Program-made: the position numbers and the translations under genes
The notes under the pieces: model-generated
Databases searched by the model: none
Seen by the model: the letters and a program-made list of their open reading frames with translations, nothing else
What the model was told of the DNA's origin: nothing
Part shown: in pieces, positions 58,659 through 64,000 of the stretch
Layout of the letters: each line of letters opens with the position of its first letter
How positions within the stretch are numbered: the stretch's first letter is position 1
Assembly (NCBI GenBank): GCA_025200525.1
Contig: CM045762.1
Location: 85,516,117 to 85,580,116 of the forward strand
DNA from: Camellia lanceoleosa
Lineage: Eukaryota > Streptophyta > Magnoliopsida > Ericales > Theaceae
Direction: 5' to 3'
DNA: 64,000 bases

Positions 58659-58905
58659 ATCTTAACCTGAAGGTGAGACAAAGAAACTACAAAACATTAG
58701 CCAACCTTCCCGATTTGTTTTCAATCTCCAAAAGTACAAGATGACATCTCGGAACACACTAAGATGTACCTACTAGAACAACCACAAGGAATAATGGATA
58801 AGAACACAAGACCCAAAAAGGTTTAACAATGATGAAGACAACACAAAAAGACAGAGATTACCAATTAATGCACTCAATTTGCTTTAAAGGATTCGGAACA
58901 TCACA

Positions 58906-59731
58906 GTTTTTGATTTTTAGCTGAGTTTGTTCTTTTTTGAAAATTTATCTAATTTTCTTTTCTATATTCTTATAGTTTATCTTCAAATTTAAACTTAATT
59001 TTTTTTATCTTATATTTATACAATTGTACTCTTATTCTTCCTTTTTAATTGAGTTTATTCGATTGAGTGTATTTCAAAAAAATTAAATTAGTCTTGTATA
59101 TCTATATAAACATAGTGAAATCACTCAAATCTATTATTTAAATACTCATCTAAATTAATATCATAGTATTTTGTTAATTTTTAACATGTTTAGCATTGTT
59201 GTATCAACTTTTGTTACTTGTCAGTGCATAACACGGATTTTGCGCTAGTACTATATAAACAAAAAAATTCATACATAATTTTTATACATAATGATATGGC
59301 TTATTATAGACATTTCACTTCAAAACAAGATACTATTGAATATAAATTTATTTACAATAATAACATTACCGCATCATTCTTGTGAAATATTTTGTTGAAT
59401 TTTATATATGAATATAATTTTCCTATCAAAAATGTTATTTTTTTAGTAAAAATTAGTGTGACATTTAATTTTTTTAACTGATAATAAATATTTAATGGCT
59501 TTTTAACTTTTTTTTTTCCCTTCTTGATAATCCTTTAAATAAAAGCAAATACTAACAAGCGTCCTATGAGCATTGTTTAATGTTAGGAAGTGTGTAAAAA
59601 GTCCCTTAAAAATGTGTACAAATGTCAAAGTGTATTGATTTTGTTAAAATTGCATTGAAATTAGTAGAAAGTGTATTTGTGTTTTACAAATATGTCTTTT
59701 AAGAGCACTTGTTAATAAGACTCATAATGAG
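58906..59731. other. AT-rich spacer, nothing recognised beyond the flank repeat
   Basis: The first about 125 bp repeat the left flank of the preceding LTR ('tatattcttatagtttatct', 'caaatttaaacttaa'). No coding sequence. Confidence 0.6.
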
Positions 59732-61715
59732 TAAATTACACTTTGCCCTTTTTGTATTTGACCATTTTTCTACTTTGATCCTTGAAATTTATTTTTTTTC
59801 CACTTTAGCCCTTCATATTTTAAGCTTTTTCCCCAGTTTACACCTAAACTAATTTCTATTAAAAATTAGACAGAAAATGACACATTGATAGTCACGTGAC
59901 ATAAACATATTTCATTATAGGATGAATTACACTAATAGTTCCTATAGTTTGGAGCTTATACCACTTTGATCCCTGACCTTTCAATTGTGATACATTTGAC
60001 CCCCTGAATTTTGAATCTTGTTCCAAATAAGAATAATTGAAGACATTGTTGCTCTATTTGAAGGGTAAAGTCATCGTATAACTTATTTTGTGTTGGTTAA
60101 CTTATATGTTGTTTGAAATATAATGATATTTTTTTAATGAATAATGCTGAAATTTTTTTGGTTATAAAGTTCTATTTGGTTTGCTTTTCAAAATCTATTT
60201 TCAAAAAAGAAAATAAAAAAAAATTAAGAAACTAAAAATTAAATTGGTAAAAAAAAAGTTAAAAACACACCATTTTTATATAATATTATCTTTTGGGAGG
60301 GTAGATATAATTTTTTGTTTATATTTATTTTCGTTAAATTAGTTTTTATTTTTTCAAAAGTCAAATATGATGACAACTTTGATATTATTATTAAACCAAT
60401 CCATTAAACCACAAAAATTCAAAACTAAAAATATTTCATATATTAAACATATTGATTATACATTAAAAGTCTACTAACCATCCATTACATGATAACTGTG
60501 GTGGGTAAAAATTGAACCACTTAGCTGCGGAGGCGACACGATGGGTATAGCTTGATTCCTGACCTCAAAAATGCTTAGAGAAAGGCAAAAGGGGGCGGCT
60601 GGAGCAGCCTGAGGACTCTCTGATGCCTTAGACAGTGACAAAGTAGGCAAAGGTGCAAGATTATAATAGTAGGGTTCAGATCAAAGTGAATGTATACCTT
60701 AATGGTATTGATTGTTTTCCCTTTGATAGCTGGCTCCTGCTAGTCGTTGTGGGCTGTTAGGTTTTTCCCCACTTCTTGCATCAACTCCCTTTCTTTAGGG
60801 ATCATGTTCCACCAGGCGCGGATTTCTAGGAGTTGGTTGAGCCTAAAATAAGGGGACGTGGATTGACTGGGTATGCGCCCTTCCTGGGTGTGCTTACTGC
60901 CACCTCTCTCCTGTCCTAAATTTTCCTGTCCTAGTCTGGTCCTAGGCCTCCAGACTAAACCCAAGTTATCCTGGGCTGATTTTCTATTTTGCTGGTGTCG
61001 TGTCGTGTTCTTCTTGTTACTAGTCTAGGACAGTCAATCTCGCCTCAACCTGATTTGTTTTGGCCTCCCACAAAAACTATCTAAAAATATCTGTTAACAA
61101 CAAATACAACCATTAGCACATGATAACCATCCAAAAATATCAATAAAAATAACCACCCATTACATGATTATCATCTAAACACATAATAAAAATTAATTTG
61201 GTAAAAAAATAAAAAAATAAAAAAATTATCATTTTTATATAATTTTATCTTTGGTGAGTAGATATAATTTTTAAAAATATTTTTTTGACATTTATTTTTA
61301 TCAAACTAGTTTATATTTTATCAAATTGACAACTTTGCCCTTGAAAAAGAATAACAATGTCTTTAATCGTCCTTATTTGGAACAAGATTCAAATTTAAGG
61401 TCAAATATATCACAATTGAAAGGTTAGAAACCAAAGTGATACAAGCTCCAAACTACATAAACTATTAGTGTAATTTGCCTTTTATTATATATAATTCGCA
61501 CATCTGACACAAACTCAAATCCCAATATAGTAATTTATTTTTTATGTTATGTGACAATTATCGTGGCATTTTCTGTCAAGTTTTGAACAGAAATTAACTT
61601 TAGAAGTAAATTGACAAAAAGAATTTCAAACATGAAAGGCCAAAGTGAGAAAAAACAAACTTCAAAACCTAAAGTGAAAAAGTAACCGAACATAAGGAGG
61701 GCAAAGTGTAATTTA
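59732..61715. mobile_element. Non-autonomous DNA element with about 370-bp inverted arms and a foreign-looking core
   Basis: The left arm starts TAAATTACACTTTGCCCTTT and the reversed right arm TAAATTACACTTTGCCCTCC. Similarity runs inward for 350 to 400 bp through 'ttgacagaaaatg', 'acactaatagtt', 'tcaattgtgat' and 'aatcttgttccaaataag'. Inside the arms, a second block ('accatttttatataatatta', 60267; 'tcatttttatataattttat', 61229) is present in direct orientation. The core (about 60520-61050) is GC-richer and shows no recognised protein; it may be captured sequence. Confidence 0.7.
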
Positions 61716-61727
61716 TCCTTAAAATAA

Positions 61728-62129
61728 TTATAGGGAAAATTACAAAAAAAATACCTCAAGTTTTGACTATTGTATTAAAATAAACATTGAGTTTATAATT
61801 TTATCAATTTAAACCTTGAATTTTTTATTTGTTTTCAATATAAACCATTTACCTATTTTTGTGAAGTAAAATCAATAAAAAATAAATAAATAAATAAAGT
61901 ATTTTACTCATTAAACTTAATGAGTATTTTAGATATTTTATGTATATTTATATTGAGTTTAATGACTAAAATACTATTTTTTTGTTAATTTTAATTAATA
62001 AAAATAAACAAATAGTTTAGATTAAAAACAAATTAAAAAATTAGAAATTAAATTGATAAAATTAAAAATTCAAAGTTTATATTGTTACAAGGGTCAAATA
62101 TTATTTATTTTTGTAATTATCCCTATAAT
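61728..62129. mobile_element. MITE with inverted repeats
   Basis: Left end ATTATAGGGAAAATTACAAA and reversed right end ATTATAGGGATAATTACAAA match at 19 of 20 positions. The inside is AT-rich with an internal palindrome around 'ttaaacttaatgagtatttt'. About 400 bp, abutting the previous element. Confidence 0.75.
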
Positions 62130-62370
62130 AATAAAAAAAAATTCCTATTCCCGAAATTTAACCAAACCATTTTACCAATCGGGCTAGCACGCCACACGAG
62201 GCGATTCACGCGTGTCGATTGATTCCGGTGTTGTATTAGGTAATTATACCATGATTTATGATTTTTTTTAAAAAAAAAAGAGTAAGGAGCTTTTTTAGTA
62301 AATCCTCTTTCTAAGAGTTCTATACTATACAACCTAAAACGTTTTAGATTATTCCATTAGGTCCTACTCA

Positions 62371-62520
62371 TTATATAAAGACCAAAAATCCCTCAAGCCA
62401 AAAGCCACACTCATCATCTTTGAACCAAATAACACACACACACACTCTCTCTCTCTCTCTTCTCCAGAAAATCGCGGAGAAGATCTCTCAACCTTTCAAA
62501 ACCCTAAACCCTAGTCATCA
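62371..62520 (+). promoter_or_regulatory. Candidate promoter and 5' leader
   Basis: TATTATATAAAGACC-like sequence (ATTATATAAAG near 62371) is followed about 70 bp later by a CA/CT microsatellite leader (62432-62460) and AAACCCTAAACCCTAG (62499-62514), a telo-box-like motif common in plant promoters and leaders. Confidence 0.4.
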
Positions 62521-62546
62521 ATCCCCTATTTTCCCTCTCATTGTGA

Positions 62547-62664
62547 TGTCCATCATCTCTTTGTCGTTCTTTGCCAAAATCGCCATTGTCATCTCTATAT
62601 TCGTCAGAATCACCATTGCCGACCACTTGTGGCAATCAAACCATCGAAATGATCACCAAACGTA
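62547..62664 (+). CDS. Hypothetical first coding exon (unrecognised, hydrophobic N-terminus)
   Basis: ATG at 62547 opens MSIISLSFFAKIAIVISIFV and then RITIADHLWQSNHRNDHQT. The frame runs into CAAAC|GTAAGTA, a strong splice-donor match. The hydrophobic stretch at residues 4-20 could be a signal anchor. The upstream in-frame ATG at 62420 would give a longer, Ser/Leu-rich start. I do not recognise the protein, and the downstream sequence is lost in a transposon at 63243. It may equally be a decayed or captured fragment. Confidence 0.25.
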
Positions 62665-63242
62665 AGTATTCATCACCTATTTTCTACACAAACCCTAAAA
62701 CTCTTCCTAAATTTGCACCAATGTAGATTTCCACACATATCCCTTGATTCTATTCATATAATGTGTGGAAGCTCATATTATTGTTATTATTTCCTTAATC
62801 ATGTGATTGTTGTTATTAATATTATTCATGATTGAATATGAACCCCTCACCCCCAATTATATGATTTTTTTCATGAAAAAAAATTACAATAACAGTTGTT
62901 ATTGTTGCTATTAATAGTAGTGAACATTCACATGAAAAACACAATTATGGACCAACTCACTTGTTTTAGTTGTTGTTGTATGTTATTCTGATATGAACAT
63001 TCACAATCGGCTTAAATTGAGCATCCCCCTGTTAATGGCTGTGAACATTCATATCATATGCTGTTTGATTATGAGGTTTATTCTCATTTTTGTACTCTCA
63101 GTAATATGTGTGAATATTCATATTGTTCAATGTTTTTCTATGCATGTTGACACTATACAAGTCATTTTTATTTTAAACATAATGGTTTTGTGTTGCTATA
63201 ATTATGGCTTAATTAGATTTTTCTAAAGTTTAACATTATTCA

Positions 63243-64000
63243 TGTAACGCCCTCAAAATATTATACAAATCAACCATTTATAAATTCTAGAGACATAATA
63301 GACATGTTATATTTTCATTCATCATAGTTAATATTACAAAAGATATCACATGTATTACACTTTCATAAATATTCATCTTGAAACTATAGCATGTAACTCT
63401 AGTTTAGAACAACAAAATAAATGCCCCAAGGGCTTACATTTTTCCAAGACTTCGCTTGGTTACAACAAAAGAAGAGTCTGGTCTCTATACAAGTAAAGCC
63501 CTCGGCTTGAATAAACATTCAACTCAAAACAAAAATCACAAAGGTGGAGTCTTCAGCCCCTAAGCCTCCCAAGCTATGTCCTTGGAGGCGGCATGTCGCC
63601 TGTACTTGAAAATGGTTTCCCAAGTAGGGTGAGCCAAAGCCCAGCAGAGATATGCTAAACCATACATGAGAATTAACTAAAATATAAGCATCAGATAAAT
63701 GTGCAACATTCTTAGCCAACACATATTCTTTTCAAGGTCATTCAATATAAATAACCAAAACCTCAATTCATTTCCATTCTACCATTTCGGGTAAATCAAT
63801 TAGCCAAATTCATTATTATCAAGCAACCAATATGAGACTACAACTCAATGGTTCACAATTCAATACATTCATCAAATCCAACACTTCTATTTCTTTCCAT
63901 TTTACGGAACCACGTCCGAGGGAATCGGCACCCATAAATATATAAGATTTCGGGACTTTCACCCTGGACACTCCGGCCAACTTAATTATCAATGGAGTCC
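63243..64000 (-). mobile_element. Family-2-related Ty3 LTR, truncated by the window end
   Basis: It begins TGTAACGCCCTCAAAATATT, the reverse complement of the family 2 LTR end (gaGGGCGTTACA). It contains the reversed block 'gggtgagccaaagcccagc' and 'aagcctcccaagctatgtcc' (63560-63640). It extends beyond the window, so whether it is solo or part of a full element is unknown. Confidence 0.9.

Larger units (their letters stand above)
55570..58905 (-). mobile_element. Family-2-related Ty3 LTR (solo), split by a copia-type LTR
   Basis: Plus-strand ends are TGTAATGCCCC and CGGAACATCACA. About 2.2 kb remain without the insertion at 56212-57347. It contains the reversed family 2 phrase 'gagcacaaggcccagtagag' (near 55925) and palindrome cluster 8. 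Flanking bases ACTCT and GTTTT do not match, so the target duplication is lost or the copy arose by recombination. A direct repeat of about 95 bp lies on both sides (55470-55569 and 58930-59030). Confidence 0.75.
62130..63242. other. Possible host sequence between transposons
   Basis: This is the least repeat-like stretch of the right side. It contains the promoter- and exon-like signals listed separately; downstream of 62665 it is AT-rich and would be intron if that exon is real. Confidence 0.4.

Noticed and set aside
62499..62514. AAACCCTAAACCCTAG considered as interstitial telomere repeat
   Set aside because: Only two units; a telo-box-like promoter motif is the simpler reading.

Overview
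The window looks like gene-poor, repeat-rich nuclear DNA of a flowering plant, probably a eudicot. It is AT-rich and filled with nested LTR retrotransposons, a CACTA transposon and MITE-like inverted repeats. It holds plant chromovirus-type Ty3 and Tnt1-type copia polyproteins, tRNA-iMet primer sites, and a fragment of a plant Rab6/RABH-like GTPase exon. I find no intact host gene, rRNA, tRNA or CRISPR array. All assignments come from reading the sequence; no database was searched.

Layout. 1-3204: a Ty3 LTR ('family 1', ends TGTAAC...TGACA), cut by the window start. 3205-3921: unassigned. 3922-7427: a long-inverted-repeat DNA element split by a solo Ty3 LTR ('family 2', ends TATAGCG...TTACA; 4191-6424, TSD TACCC). 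7428-9875: MITEs and a CACTA end remnant. 9876-28917: one non-autonomous CACTA transposon (TSD ATA) carrying a Rab6/RABH exon fragment. It was later hit by a Ty3 chromovirus (10574-20279, minus, TSD TCTCC) and a Tnt1-like copia element (22177-27785, plus, TSD GTAAT/GCAAT). 28931-30659: three inverted-repeat elements. 30694 to about 43966: an old LTR broken into three by a family 1 solo LTR (31282-33805, TSD AAACT) and a complete family 2 Ty3 element (34246-43810, plus, TSD AGAGG/AAAGG). 46810-48852: solo LTR (TSD GTTTT). 49372-54848: a 5.5-kb Tat/Ogre-like solo LTR (TSD ATAGG). 55570-58905: another family-2-like LTR, split by a copia-type solo LTR (56212-57347). 59732-62129: two more inverted-repeat elements. 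62371-62664: a weak candidate promoter and first exon. 63243-64000: an LTR cut by the window end.

The three full-length retroelements have recognisable gag, protease, reverse transcriptase, RNase H and integrase, but each is broken by stops and frameshifts, so none is autonomous as read. The most unusual signal is a 10-bp perfect palindrome, CGCTCGAGCG. It is arrayed 4 to 12 times in the LTRs of at least two otherwise different Ty3 families, just upstream of their putative promoters, together with a shared spacer module. Other hairpin-forming minisatellites (GGTC/GACC, GATACA/TGTATC, GTGGTC/GACCAC) occupy other LTR positions. Differences between paired LTRs cluster at CAG, CTCGAG and similar motifs. 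This could be motif-specific change or an assembly artefact, and it bears on how far the broken reading frames should be believed.
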